A stretch of 64,000 nt of DNA from Mytilus trossulus (lineage: Eukaryota; Mollusca; Bivalvia; Mytilida; Mytilidae): NCBI RefSeq assembly GCF_036588685.1, contig NC_086378.1:77207127-77271126 (forward strand), given 5' to 3'. The translations under genes were made by a program, and so were the position numbers. Below, piece by piece: positions 37,790 to 50,005 of this stretch. Within the stretch, counting starts at the first letter, position 1. Every line of letters begins with the position of its first letter. The notes beneath the pieces are model-generated. The model was given only the letters and a program-made list of their open reading frames with translations. It made no database searches and was not told where the DNA came from.

Positions 37790-38275
37790 TGGGATTCCGC
37801 TAAAATGCTTAACACCACCACATTCTACATGTGCCTGTCCCAAGTCAGGGCCCTGTAATTGAGTATAGTTGTTGTTTGTTGCTTTTTATCAAATGCGTTT
37901 TTGTTCTTTGTTTTGTACAGTTCTTGTATTGATCTGTTAAATACCTGTCCCAGGATTAGGGGAGCTTCCAATTATATGTTTAATCTCCCCATATTCTGTA
38001 TGTGTCTGTCCCAAGACAGAAGCCTACATGTATCAATGGTGGTCGTTTGTTGCTGACTGTGTTTTTCGTTTAATATTTTGTATATAAATTAGGCCGTTAT
38101 ATTTTTCGTTGAATTGTTTTACGTTTGTCATTTAAGTGCATGTATAGCTGACTATGTGGTATGGGCTAAGCTCATTGTTGAAGGCCATATGGTGACTTAT
38201 GACTGTTAATGTCTGTGCTATTTTGGTCTCTTGTAATGAATTGTGTCATCATACCACATCTTTCTTTTTTAAATA
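37790..38275 (+). repeat. 'cattgttgaaggcc ... accacatctt' dispersed repeat, near full length
   Basis: Contains 'cctgtcccaagtcaggg', 'gctcattgttgaaggccata' and ends 'catcataccacatctttctt'. The same order is seen at 63240-63590 and, reversed, at 47435-47745 and 50345-50660. An internal block with 'tgtcccaag' is repeated near 38005. Confidence 0.7.
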
Positions 38276-40159
38276 TCCCAACAAAGTTCCAACAGAAAAC
38301 TATATAGTACCCAACCGACGTTTGGTTTCAAAAACATCTACTGGTTTTCAAAGTACTCATTTTGTCATTTCGAATTAATACAGTTCAAAATTTGGTAAAA
38401 AGTAGAACACCATTAATTTTGTAGCTTTTATTCTACATTCAAACACGACACTCATAATTAAACTTTCTCTAAGATCAATTGTTTCTGAAATTTAGTTTCA
38501 AGTTATACTTCTATTCTTGCATTGAAGAGAACTAATGCTAATGGCCAGTAGACTTAGCCGTTGACAGCCTTCATATATTTGATAGTTTACATTGACCTAC
38601 TTAGTAATGCATATTTACAAAGGCAATGATTCTTTACACTTTGTGAACAATATGAAAAGCTCCAACCGTTCATTATATCTTATGTATATACAACCTTGTA
38701 AGTTATACAAGCATAATTCTTGTTGACTGAACCCTTTGAAGTATAAAATTTGACTTGCACCTATTATATATATAATTTATTGAAATAACATATTAGGTTA
38801 TTATTAAAATCTCTTGTGCGTCTATACGCAAAAACAGGACAAAGTGTGCATAAACCGTAAACTCATTCACAAAATCACAGGGAAGATATATATAACATAT
38901 ATGAATGAAATACTTATATCTTTTCAAAATAGAAAATCGGTGTGTACATAACTCAAGTTGAGAATAAATGTTACTTTTATTCACATGCCATATTTGGTTA
39001 AGAAACTAACATTTAAAATTTCTGTTCGATTTTTATCTATTGCATCAAAAACCGATTTTTTTGTCAACGCATATAATCTGTGTATCAATTTGCATTTCAA
39101 ATTGCTGTTTACGCATAAACTCATGAAAGTGTTTGTGTGTATTGCCATTAAAACCAATCCCATCCATAAATTAGTTATTTTAAATGCACGAAGGCTCTGT
39201 CATATTAATAAAAGAAGATTTGTGATTCAAGTATAAAGGAGACAGCGCCTTAATGTCAAAATAAACCAAAAAAAACCCATCTAGATCAGCATTAAATCAT
39301 TCCAATTACATTGTAGAGTTAAGATCATCGAAGGTGAACATTGTCCACAAATTAATTTCAAAAAGAAAAGATGTACATATGCATTTCACCTATTTTATGG
39401 AACATTGATCTCGTGATCGATTTGAATCGTCTGGACAGTTTTAGTGCTTTGAAAAAAGATGGACACAAATGGACTAACCAGTTGGATGTTAAATTAAATC
39501 AAGAAAAACATTTATAGCACTATTTCTAAACACTTGATATCACTATAAATTGCTAGTTTTGTTGGAAATCTATCAGCACATACATGTAGTTGGTTATTCG
39601 TTTTAATTTTTTTTTTCTTTCTGTTTTTGATGTTCCGAAACGTTTATTTACCTGGTAGTCAAATTTTGTTACATAATCACTGCATTATATAACATTTATC
39701 AAAACTGATTAAAGAATAGATTTCTCATAGTTTCTTTCTAATCTAGAGTAACTAAACAAAGAAAATATCCTGGGTATTAAAACTGACATGTTTAAGTTCG
39801 TTTTATTTAAGTATCGACGGTATTTTAATATCCTTTTATCAAATTGTTTATCTTTTTGTCGACCATTCCTTCAAAGAATACGAAAAAAAGATTTTTTGAG
39901 TATTAATTTTATCTACGAAAGAAAATTTGAATGAAATATGACAAGAATTTTTTCTTCTGTTACCTCCTGCAGAAATGTTGTTTATCTTTCTCTTAGGCCA
40001 AATAAAAAAAGATGTGAGTTACCCATTACTCTAATCTTCCTAATTTTTAAGCAACAAATGGCATACTCTTTAAGATTGTTTCTGGTCATTTTTCAATAGA
40101 AGTACTGTTAAAGTCAGAATGTCCCTCTAATAGACGCATCATAAAAAAAATAATGGCAG

Positions 40160-40470
40160 AATAAAAAACAAGAATGTGTCCTCAGTACACGAATGCCCAA
40201 CTCGCATTATCATTTTCTATGTTCAGTGGACCGTGAAATTGGGGTAAAATCTCTAATTTGGCATTACAATTAGACAGATCATATCATAGGGAACATGTGT
40301 ACCAAGTTTGAAGTCGATTGGACTTCAACTTCATCAAAAACTACCTTGATCAAGAACTTTAACCTGAAGCGGGACAGACGGACGAACGGACGGACGAACG
40401 GACGGACGAACGGACGCACAGACCAGAAAACATAATGCCCCTCTTCTATCGTAGGTGGGGCATAAAAATC
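40160..40470 (+). repeat. Dispersed repeat ending in GGACGAACGGAC array, copy 1
   Basis: Starts 'caagaatgtgtcctcagtac', contains 'tcatagggaacatgtgtacc' and ends with a (GGACGAAC)n microsatellite at 40374-40417 and 'aatgcccctcttctatcgta'. A second copy is at 41025-41280, same orientation. Confidence 0.75.
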
Positions 40471-41024
40471 CCTACCTAGCTATCCTTTACAGATACAAAA
40501 GGAAACACATTTTATTTTTGTCACGGGCCTTATCAGTCCATTCTCGGTAGTCACGACCTAGTTATATGATACGGTGTCCGACAGTCGAACTCTCTTTCAC
40601 AAGACGAAGTTGATCGATTCATTTCTAAATCTCCAAAATAGAACCTCGAATATCGCTTTCGTATGACAATCTGACAAATATATATTACTGGACACCATCA
40701 CATAAGGGCCCTCGACCATTTCCTTCGTACAATGTTAAGTTGCGCGTTTGGTGAAATTGCCAGAGATGAATAAAGAACAAATTCTAGCCTTTTGTCCTCA
40801 TACATATGTACACTCACTTTCTTATGAAACAAATTGCTACATTGAGAGCTTCTGCAATCGTTTTGTGAACATCAAAAATGTTCACAAAACTGAGTAGTTA
40901 ACTACCCTGACTGGAGAAACATGGAACGTTTTTGCTTTGGGATCGCAAAGTGCCTTTTCGGTATAAAGTAGCTATTTTTGCCATTATACGCGGTACTAGC
41001 ATGTTTACACAATGTATTCACAAG

Positions 41025-41280
41025 CAAGAATGTGTCCATAGAACAATATCTTTTTCTATGTTCAGTGGACTCCAATTTGGTAGTAAAATTAGAAAATTCA
41101 TATCATAGGGAACATGTGTACTAAGATTCAAGTTGATTGGACTTCAACTTCATCAAACACTACCTTGACCAATAACTTCAACCTAGAAACTTTATCCTAA
41201 ACGGCCGGAACATTTGAACGAAAGGACGGACGACCGAACGGACGCACAGATTGAAAACATAATGATACAAAACCACTTAG
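41025..41280 (+). repeat. Dispersed repeat ending in GGACGAACGGAC array, copy 2
   Basis: Same order of words as 40160-40470 ('caagaatgtgtccatagaac', 'gggaacatgtgtactaag'), with a shorter GGACG tract. It lies about 300 bp upstream of the main beta-lactamase-like exon. Confidence 0.75.
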
Positions 41281-41585
41281 CTGTCTCTTAAATAATTATT
41301 GTTGTGCGTATGGAAACCATATAATACAGTTTTGATATGATGAATTATGATTGGAACTCACATACTAAAACGATGTTGTATAAGTTATTCATTGATGCAT
41401 CTATCAGCAAATATGCATCTATCAGCAAATATGCTTTGAATATGAAACATCAATCCTTGTGTCTGCATTAGGATCATGGCTAAAAGAATTTTTGTAAACC
41501 AAAGATATTTTTCATCACTATAGCATTTAGCAGTGAATGATCATTGTAAAAATAACCTTTAATGTATTTCTTTATCTACTTTCAG

Positions 41586-43567
41586 CTACTGCACAACAAC
41601 CAGGCTTGAAATTCGAAGAAGGCTTTCAAGAATTTCTGAACACAAACAAGTATAATGGTGCCCAGGTTGGCGTGATGGTAGCCAACAGGCTTGCCTATGC
41701 AAAAGCTCATGGAAAGGGTCATGACGATACAAACTTAGAACTTTTAGCTAAACATCAAATCTCAGCCATATCTAAAGCTTTCACATCTATAGCAATTCTT
41801 AAACTGTACGATGAAGGCAAACTAACTTTAGATTCCAAAGTGTTTGGCACAGAAGGTATTCTACCGGAAGTCAAACCATGGAAAGAAGAAAATATAGACA
41901 AACGAATTTACGATATCACTGTTGAAAATTTACTGTACCATACAGCTGGGTGGGATTATGTCCATTCAAGTATGGCAGACCCAATGCTTAATTCAGCATT
42001 GCTAAAAAGAGGTGAAACAACAAAAAACATCAGCAAGGAAATGAAACTCGTAACAGATGAAACATCGCGTGACATCATACGGTACATGTTATCTGCAAAA
42101 TTGGATTACACACCTGGAACAAAATCCGTTGTTTCTAACTTGGGGTATGTGATTCTTGGTAGAATTATTGAAGAAGTTTCGGATTTTCCATATGAGGATT
42201 ATGTAAAAACGAACATATTATTTCCATGTGGAATGATGCATACACGGATTGGGAAGATACATCGTTGTGTAAAACATGACAACGACCCTGCATTCAAATG
42301 CGAGGTCGCCTCGCGCCTCGTCGATGCTGCATTGGGATGGGAATCTAATATGTACGATTTGGCGCGGTTTTCACAATGTATGGACGGATCAGTTGATTTT
42401 TCTATCATCAGTGATAAAATGGCAAATTTGTTAATACGTAAACCAAAAGCAGTCCCGGTTCAACACAGTGACACGTGGATAGGTCCCGGATTTCATGTTA
42501 ATAATAAAGGAGCGATCTGGGTAGAGAGTGAGCGTTACACGAACGATCTGCTCTTCTATCACACGGGACCTTTTCATGGAAAGTTAAAGTCAATTCTAGA
42601 GAAACATAAGCCAACAGCCTTGATCGTTTTGCTTGAAGGTCAAAACTACGCACCAATCAAATATCTCGTTCGTGAAATGGTGCACGAGGAAACCAACTGG
42701 CCATTGGAAAACCTTTTATTTGATGACGTAGCTGACGTCACCTTAAAAGTTGGGAACATTGACAGAATAATCAAATATGAGATTAATGAACATCATATTA
42801 AACCGTACACGCATGCGATTGGACAATTACGATATGACATCAAATGGATTCATGGTCACATGTTTTCCGGGTCTTCTATATTTACTGTGATTGCCGAAAA
42901 AACTAATATACCCATTTATGATAAAGTGATTGTTGAAAGCGGACTAAGTGAAAAAAGACTGCAGACACAAAAACTTCACCTTGAAAAGTCTAATTATAAT
43001 TTGACTTTTCTGCATACATATCGAAGTTACACACATGATAAAAGAGCGGTTTTCTTGGCCATTTACAGAAAGCATGCGTATGCAAATACAACCATCATCC
43101 GATACGGAGAGGAACATTACACACAACCGTATCGCAAACTACTCCATCTATACGAGGAAAGAGGGTTTTATCCCACATCTCAATCTATTGTACACAGTGG
43201 CTATGATGGTCTAGTTTCGTTCATACTTGAAGAAGACCTCACATCAAAAGAAAAGAAGAGTTTTAAATCTTATTGTGAAATCGGTCACCATCGACTGAAC
43301 AACCTCGTCATGTCCAGCTTTCGCCATGGACGCCGTTTGAAATATCTCGACTCATCGAACTACTTCGGAAAACCAGTGTTTTCTGCCATTTTTATAAAAG
43401 AGAAAATGAACAAAATTATGTTCAATAGTAACATTAACGAAGCAGAGCTGATGACACTATTGACCGACCAACAAAGAAACGGACTTCTTCCCTCAATAAT
43501 TGTTGGATACACAGACAAATACGGCGATCTCAAATATGCTACATATTTAGAACCCCCAAAGGAATAA
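41586..43567 (+). CDS. Secreted serine beta-lactamase/LACTB-like protein with altered active site, main exon
   Basis: Joined to 32209-32248 this gives 673 aa. If ATG 41537 is used instead it gives 676 aa, but that start lies in a polypyrimidine tract before a strong acceptor. Numbering is for the spliced form. The beta-lactamase-related domain spans about 20-390. The SxxK box of LACTB (SISK) reads AISK at 74-77, so the nucleophile Ser is Ala. The YxN box reads VSN at 196-198, so Tyr is Val. HTAGW at 132-136 and the third motif HTG (339-341) are kept. Residues about 400-673 form a repetitive, aromatic-rich region with modules such as GFYPTSQSIVHSGYDGLVSF (541-560) and GLLPSIIVGYTDKYGDLKYA (646-665). 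These resemble bacterial tandem repeat domain 1 modules known beside beta-lactamase folds. Likely secreted and probably not a classical hydrolase. AATAAA lies at about 43974. Confidence 0.85.
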
Positions 43568-44119
43568 TGTTTTAAACACAAGTGATCATAACAATTGCAT
43601 TTCAAGCGCTATAATATGCTCATTTGTATTATTCGTGAATTGTCGGTTCTGTCATGGCGACTGTAAATAGTTCATCGGAATGCAGGTGCTGAAGAATTGT
43701 GAACGGTTTAATAATTGTTTTCTCCACCTATTAAATATATTAAGACAGAATGGAAATAATATATGCTTGTTATGGAAGAATAACGAAAATCAGCTGGGCT
43801 GTAAGCTGTTTATAAGCTTTTAAAGAATGATGAGAATTATTTTCACATTTTTTGTGTTATTAATTTGTACGTTTAATTTTTCATCTGTTATACTTCATTG
43901 CTTTGGAAATTGCGCATTCATCAAATTACAAAGTGAATCGGGTTTTTAACAGTTTTGTTGAATCTTACTTCAAAATAAATCGCTATAATAAACATACCTG
44001 TTTTATTATATCGGTCCATTTAATGGAAAATTGATATAAAATTATTCAATATATACTTTATTACATACCAAATTCATAAATGTTATTTCGTGTATTCTAT
44101 TTCATTACATCAAATGAGT

Positions 44120-45710
44120 ACTGTGGATAAACAGATTGATTGATTGGTGTGTTGGTTGCTTAACATCCAATGGCAAAGGATAGAAAGAGACCAGCCGCAA
44201 GCGTCGTATACAGTGGATGAGAAAACAACATTACACACAAAGAGAACGCGATAGTAAATAAAAAGTCTGATAAAATGTACAATTGCTAAAATTATAATGC
44301 AATTTTCAAAATAAGTAAAAATTACCGTCGAATCCAGAATTGAAAATATTCAGAATTAAGCCAGAATTGAAAATATTCAGAATTAATCAGTAGTATTAGA
44401 GCAATAACTCCAAAACGGGTGGTCAAATATATTAAGTAAATAGATTTGTCATGCAGCATTACTGATAATTTTTGAAGTGTCAATTTGAAGCTTTACTTGC
44501 TTCTTTAGTTTTCAAAATAAATGCAAACTAAATTTTCAAATTAATTATAACCTAGACGAAGTGATGGCCCCGCATTCCAGTAACAAAGCCAATGCAAGAC
44601 TTTCTTTGAAATATTACTGTGTCGTGAAGACACAAATAATAACTCCGTAGAATCGATGCAAAGTGTTATTTCAAAATACACAAAGTTGGCCATGACAAGT
44701 TAAGCATGCCTGATCACATAGACGTCAAGCACGATATTGCGTCTCAAATAGTAACGTCAAATTTTAACGTCAAAGGTCTATCGAGTATCGTTCACTGTAT
44801 GGTGAGTTATCAGGAAACGCTATGCACCTCTCATGCAAGTACATGAATAAACTCCAAAAAATACAAAGTTCAAATGACTCCCATAAGAGCAAATATCAAT
44901 AAACCAAAACCGTGACCACATGCACACCTTCAACACATGTACAAACAGTCAGCAAAGTGAAAACTTCTTATCATTCAAACTGGTTGAGGAGTTGTCCAGA
45001 AACGATATGCACCTCTTTTGATTCAAACTGTAAAAGGGTTTATATGGAATAGCTATGCTACTCTTATGCAAGTATATGCTTCAAAAATGAAAAAGTTCAA
45101 CAATCTCCCAAAAGAGCCAATATTTAAGAATTGAATGCTTCTTTTTGTAACTTTATTGGGGTGTCACAGCATTGACTATAAAGTACATTTTGTATGAAGC
45201 GCAAATAAATGTGCGAACGGTCAACGCTTTTACAATCCTATGAAGTTTCAAAAAGAAGCATTCAATACTTATAATTACATTTTTTAGCTATGATCATGAA
45301 AACATGAATTTTATAATTTTTTTATTTAATTCACCTGTACATTTTATTGTGGGACCACGTATTAACATGAATGATAAGTTTTATTGAGTAATGCAATTGC
45401 TTAAAAAAAAAATGCTTCAGGGAGACCACGTGATGTGCAGTTAGCCAATCAGAAGTATTATAATGAAATATAAATCTAATGTAATTATTAATACATATCA
45501 AACTCTGACCACATGCACACTTTCAATATTATATAAAAACAGCCAGCAGGATGAATACTTCATAGCATTTAAAAACTGTAGGAGGTGTTATCTGGAATAG
45601 CTATGTGCCCATAATAGGACGAGCAAACGGACGGACAGGGGTAAACAATATCATGCCCCAACTTGTAGTTGCAGACATAAGGAGGCATAAAAATAAACAA
45701 ATTATAAAAA
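44120..45710. repeat. Repeat-derived intergenic DNA
   Basis: Begins with 'gattgattgattggtgtgtt'. It then holds several diverged blocks containing 'agctatgc(a)cctctcatgcaag' near 44815, 44995, 45050 and 45595, and ends with 'acggacggacagg' and 'catgccccaacttgtagttg'. This architecture matches the GGACG-ended repeats at 40160 and 41025. No coding potential seen. Confidence 0.5.
45126..45270. repeat. 145-bp inverted-repeat element
   Basis: Arms 45126-45151 and 45245-45270 pair at 24 of 26 positions (AAGAATTGAATGCTTCTTTT at the left). It lies inside the repeat block 44120-45710. No clear target duplication. Confidence 0.65.
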
Positions 45711-45753
45711 AGAAATAGACGAACATGATAACAAAGGATATAATTAGCATTAC

Positions 45754-46300
45754 CTGATAGAGGAAATATACGGCGGCTGCGATCTGGATTGGATAAATTT
45801 GTCCTGCTGAAGAACTCCCAACAATTCTAAAGTTATTAACCTGGAAATTAATTTATTAATATTATCAATATTATATTTCATTTACTGTATTTATTTCATT
45901 GGTAAAAATCATCAAATATATTTGAAAGTTTAAAGTTATTAAATCAAGGTTGGATGTGTACTATATAAATCCTTAATTAAATTATAAAGATCAAAGTTAC
46001 AATGATACATTATATACGTAACTATTATATATGTATTTACAATTACACTAATCCTGAGTGATTGAATATCGGGAAATAGTATACAGGTTAGGATTTTTTT
46101 TAAATATGTCGAAAGATGATGAATTTAAACATGTTAAAACAATAATCAGATAATAATTTGTTACCGTAAAATTGGGCGATGATAAACGCAAATTGATGTA
46201 CATCACCTTAGACAATCGTTTACGATTAAAAGTGTCAAAATGAGTTGGCAATGCACAGTGAAAGCTCATGTCACGGTGAATTAAAATCACTAAAGTGCTT
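45754..46300 (-). CDS. Two candidate exons of an unrecognised minus-strand gene
   Basis: Exon a, 46300-46207 (94 bp), has acceptor ttttataccag and donor AAG/GTGATG. Exon b, 45840-45754 (87 bp), has acceptor aatttccag and donor CAG/GTAATG. They join in phase 0. Joined, they read from STLVILIHRDMSFHCALPTH through NRKRLSK to FRIVGSSSAGQIYPIQIAAA and VYFLYQ, uninterrupted. Exon b is hydrophobic and could be a membrane segment. I do not recognise the family and found neither a first nor a last exon, so this may be chance or a gene fragment. Confidence 0.3.
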
Positions 46301-47434
46301 CTGGTATAAAACAAGGAGAAAAACAAACTCTTTACAGAAAAAAGAAGACAACTGATTTACTCAGCAAGAAACCAATCAAAACTAGGGGGAATCCCAACGC
46401 TGAAAAAATAGCAGACTTTAACACAATTATTGTCAAAATTTCACGGAAGGAGTCTAAGACTGTGTATTCATATTATGAAAAACAATTAGGTAATTTTGAC
46501 TTATCCTACTGCACAACATATAAAAGCTGATGGCGGACAGACAGACAGACATAGCGCAAACTCGAATATATGTGTATATAATAGATGAATACATGTCGAT
46601 CCGATAATGCAAAATATCATACAATTCTTAAAAGTCGACGTAATCAACAATATATCACATAACGTGTCATCAAACACATTACACTTAAACAATCCTCTCT
46701 GATATCGAAAAGACATCATACCAAGAGAACAAAGAAATTTCTTATGAAATTCTAAGTATCAATTATTACTTCGCCTCGCAGTCAATCACAAAGTACCCAA
46801 ACTGCTGAAATAAAGTCATGCCGTCCTTAATGACACTGCAGTGAATTAAATTTAACACCGCATCGTATATATAAGTGCAGGGCGATGCGTGCTTTTGTAA
46901 GGGTATTCAGTACATAATTTAAAATGCAGCCAAAAAAAAACCAACCAGATGCGTTTAGTGTTGTTTCATAGTATTAATGAAATTATTAGGAGTACATCAT
47001 GTACATATCACAAAAAAATCAAACGCAGTGAAAGAATAGCATAAATATTATGTATCAAAAGTTTCTAATCAGTCCACTAAATTGTCATTAAAAAGGACAG
47101 GCGAAACAGTTTGGTCAAAGGGAAATAATCAGTATAATTTAATATGACACGAATAGTCGGAATTTTGAGCCATTTTAAATTTTAAAAAGTTAAAAAGGAA
47201 TAGCAAAATTGTGTTAGTGAATAGCATTCTGTACTGAAAATACATTTCAAAATGCATTTTATTTTAGTTTTTGTTGTATTTAGTACCTGGTACCAAGGTT
47301 ACGAAGGAACTGAGGTGATATCTAACTCGAGATATCTTAGGTGATTTCAAATCCCGCACGTGGCAGGAGCTATCGACGCCAATGCTCGGCAACTATGCTA
47401 TTATTCCGGTTAATATAAAAAAAAAAAAAAAAGA

Positions 47435-47745
47435 AGCTGTGGTATGATTGCCTATGAGACAACTTTCCACAAAATACCAAAATGACACAAACATTAACAA
47501 CTATAGGTCACCGTACGGCCTTCAATAATGAACAAAGCCCATACCGCATAGTCAGCTATAAAAGGCCCCGATAAGACAGCTATAAAAGGCCCCGATAAGA
47601 CAATGTAAAACAATTCAAACGAGAAAACTAACGGCCTTATTTATGTAAAAAAATGAACGAAAAACAAATATGTAACACTTAAACAAACGACAACCACTGA
47701 ATTACAGGCTCCTGACTTGGGACAGGCACATACATAAATTAAAAT
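47435..47745 (-). repeat. 'gaaggccgtacggtgacct' dispersed repeat, inverted copy
   Basis: Reads 'gctgtggtatgattgcctat', 'ggtcaccgtacggccttcaa' and ends 'gacttgggacaggcacatac'. It is the reverse of 63240-63590 in the same order. 'agctataaaaggccccgata' is duplicated at 47560-47600. Confidence 0.75.
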
Positions 47746-47954
47746 TATTTTATTCAGAGCCTTTTTTCAATTTTGCAGGCGCATAAAAAATAAAAACTGC
47801 CTTGACCGTATTAATATGTCGCATTGTCAAACAAATATCAAAACTGATGAAAAATCACTCACTGTGACAGTAGGAAACCCGGTTGAAATAGAACAGAAGA
47901 TTCTAGGCTCTTTGTTAGAGAAGGCGATAAATTCTTACTGTAATAAAATTGAGA

Positions 47955-48260
47955 ATGGAAATGGGGAATGTGTCAAAAGAGACAACAACCCGACCAAATA
48001 AAAAACAACAGCAGAAGGTCACCAACAGGTCTTCAATGTAGCGAGAAATTCCCGCACCCGGAGGCGTCCTTCAGCTGGCCCCTAAACAAATATATACTAG
48101 TTCAGTGATAATGAACGCCATACTAATTTCCAAAGTGTACACAAGAAACTAATATAAAAATAATACAAGACTAACAAAGGCCAGAGGCTCCTGACTTGGG
48201 ACAGGCTCAAAAATGCGGCGGGGTTAAACATGTTTGTGAGATCTCAACCCTCCCCCTATA
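47955..48260 (-). repeat. 'acaacaacccgacca ... gaggctcctgacttgggac' repeat, inverted copy
   Basis: The reverse complement appears at 61265-61605 with the same order of words: 'gtgtcaaa..gacaacaaccc', 'cccgcacc(c)g.aggcgtcctt', 'cagctggcccct' and 'ccagaggctcctgacttggg'. A fragment is also visible near 53345-53395. Confidence 0.75.
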
Positions 48261-48890
48261 CCTCTAACCAATGTAGAAAAATAAACGCATAACAATACGC
48301 ACATTAAAATTCAGTTCAAGAGAAGTCCGAGTCTGATGTCAGAAGATGTAACCAAAGAAAATAAACAAAATGACAATAATACATAAATAACAACAGACTA
48401 CTAGCAGTTAACTGACATGCCAGCTCCAGACTTCAATGTTTACTATAGTGACTAAAAATTTAAAGTTAATAGAAAGAAACAAAATTACACAATTTTCTTC
48501 TCAATTACGAAGTGTTTTATTTTAAAAACACCATTTGAATAAGTTTACAATTTATCTAGTACATAGTTAAACAGAACAATTAGATATCTAGTCGACGACA
48601 TGGGGTATCTTTCAAGTTGGATGATGAAAATGCATAACCTCCGAATTGTTAAAATAATTTACCACGGACGGAAAACATATCAATCTATTAGTTCAGTAAT
48701 TTTCGTGTCTGCCCTTCCACTTTGTGACACGAGAAAAAAATCCCCAAAATGGGTAACAATTGCATCAAAAAGAGAGAATCGAGTGCACCTTTTTATGTTA
48801 GGGCGTGTTTGAGTTGAATATTTCGTCTTGATATTATACAAAGCAAGAATATTTCATACATCGTCTCACTTCAGATTCTATAATTTCTAT

Positions 48891-49492
48891 GGGGTGGGTC
48901 TTTTCACCACCGAACACCACCGCACACCACTAAACACCTGAAAATCCACCAACCACTAAGAAAAACTTTGATATTATACAATAAAACGATAAAATAAATT
49001 AAATTGCATATAATTTAATCAATTTTTCGATTTTTATGGGCATCATGTTAAAATTGAAAATCAATTTAAATATAAAATCTTCGGATTCATCACTTTCCGG
49101 ATTACATTGTGTGTGTGTTATAAAATTCAAATATATGTATTCATAATTAGTAATCAGTTCAAGTATCCTGTATCTCTGTTCATTGGTTAGATTTTGATAT
49201 TTTTCTCTCTTATTATTATTGGTACAACTATTTTATAGAAGAGTTAGAAGAAACAATGGGAAAAAGTATATTTGAGGTGTCCATGAGGGTCAGCGGAGTT
49301 CAAAAAGTGGGGTGTTATATATGACTCTTCCTTTCTGTTTTCTGAAGATATTTGGACTTTAAATCTTCTGATTGTTGATTTAATAACTTCAATATTATAT
49401 TTAATTCACATTGATAACGATAAAAGACAAAATACTAATCTTTTGTGGTGTTCAGCGGCGTGCGGTGGTGTTCGGTGGTGAAAAGACCTACC
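48891..49492. mobile_element. About 600-bp TIR element with CACCACCGAACACCACCG ends
   Basis: Left arm from 48893 (GGTGGGTCTTTTCACCACCG) and right arm to 49492 are inverted copies of about 46 bp with few differences. The flanks AATTTCTAT (48882-48890) and AATTTTTAT (49493-49501) may be a 9-bp target duplication with one change. The interior is AT-rich with no transposase. Confidence 0.75.
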
Positions 49493-49983
49493 AATTTTTA
49501 TATATCAAAGCTACAGGTTGACTTAAGCTTTATAACATAAAAAAATCACAGAACTAAAAGATGAAATATATGGGTCAAGTGAAATACCTATCTAATAAAT
49601 CACAAAAACGGAGTAGGTGTGTTCGAATAGCTATTTTTTTTTACTGAAAGTACTTGACGACAGTCTTTCAAGTTGGATGATGAAAATGCACATCTTCGAA
49701 AAATTATAATTTTGTGTGATAAACATGGTAAATAGAGTTTATAGTATTCAACCACTAAAAAAATCTGGTCTGCCCTTCCACGAAATATTTAATTAGAATT
49801 TTTTTATGAATTTTCGAAATTCCACCTGACAACCGATCAGACAACAGTTTTAAGTTTAATCAATGCAGACAAGATCAATAACTGATGCTCATTAGCTAGT
49901 TAATACATTTGTCTTTCAAAATACAGCTGACATAAAAGGATCACTGAAGCATGACTGGAGCGGGCACCCCTTAGGTCAGTCAG

Positions 49984-50005
49984 CCCCCCCCCCCCCCCCC
50001 CCCCC
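49984..50005 (+). repeat. Poly-C tract (22 C)
   Basis: A homopolymer at the edge of a repeat ending 'gttctgggtccgccactgg'. Related repeat edges with short C runs are seen at 54520-54560 and 56955. The exact length is doubtful in any assembly. Confidence 0.9.

Noticed and set aside
40860..40892. Short palindrome TGTGAACATCAAAAATGTTCACA as a regulatory site
   Set aside because: A single occurrence within an intron and AT-rich DNA; no support for function.
41537..41585. Local start codon giving a 676-aa beta-lactamase-like protein
   Set aside because: The stretch reads as a polypyrimidine tract plus acceptor, and the distant exon gives a better signal peptide; not excluded without transcripts.
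42199..42408. Minus-strand open frame inside the beta-lactamase-like exon
   Set aside because: Shadow of the coding strand; no motif or splice support.
46326..46440. Extra upstream exon for the minus-strand candidate gene ('FPLVLIGFLLSKSVVFFF')
   Set aside because: The phase would fit, but the implied intron is only about 35 bases, too short for an animal intron.
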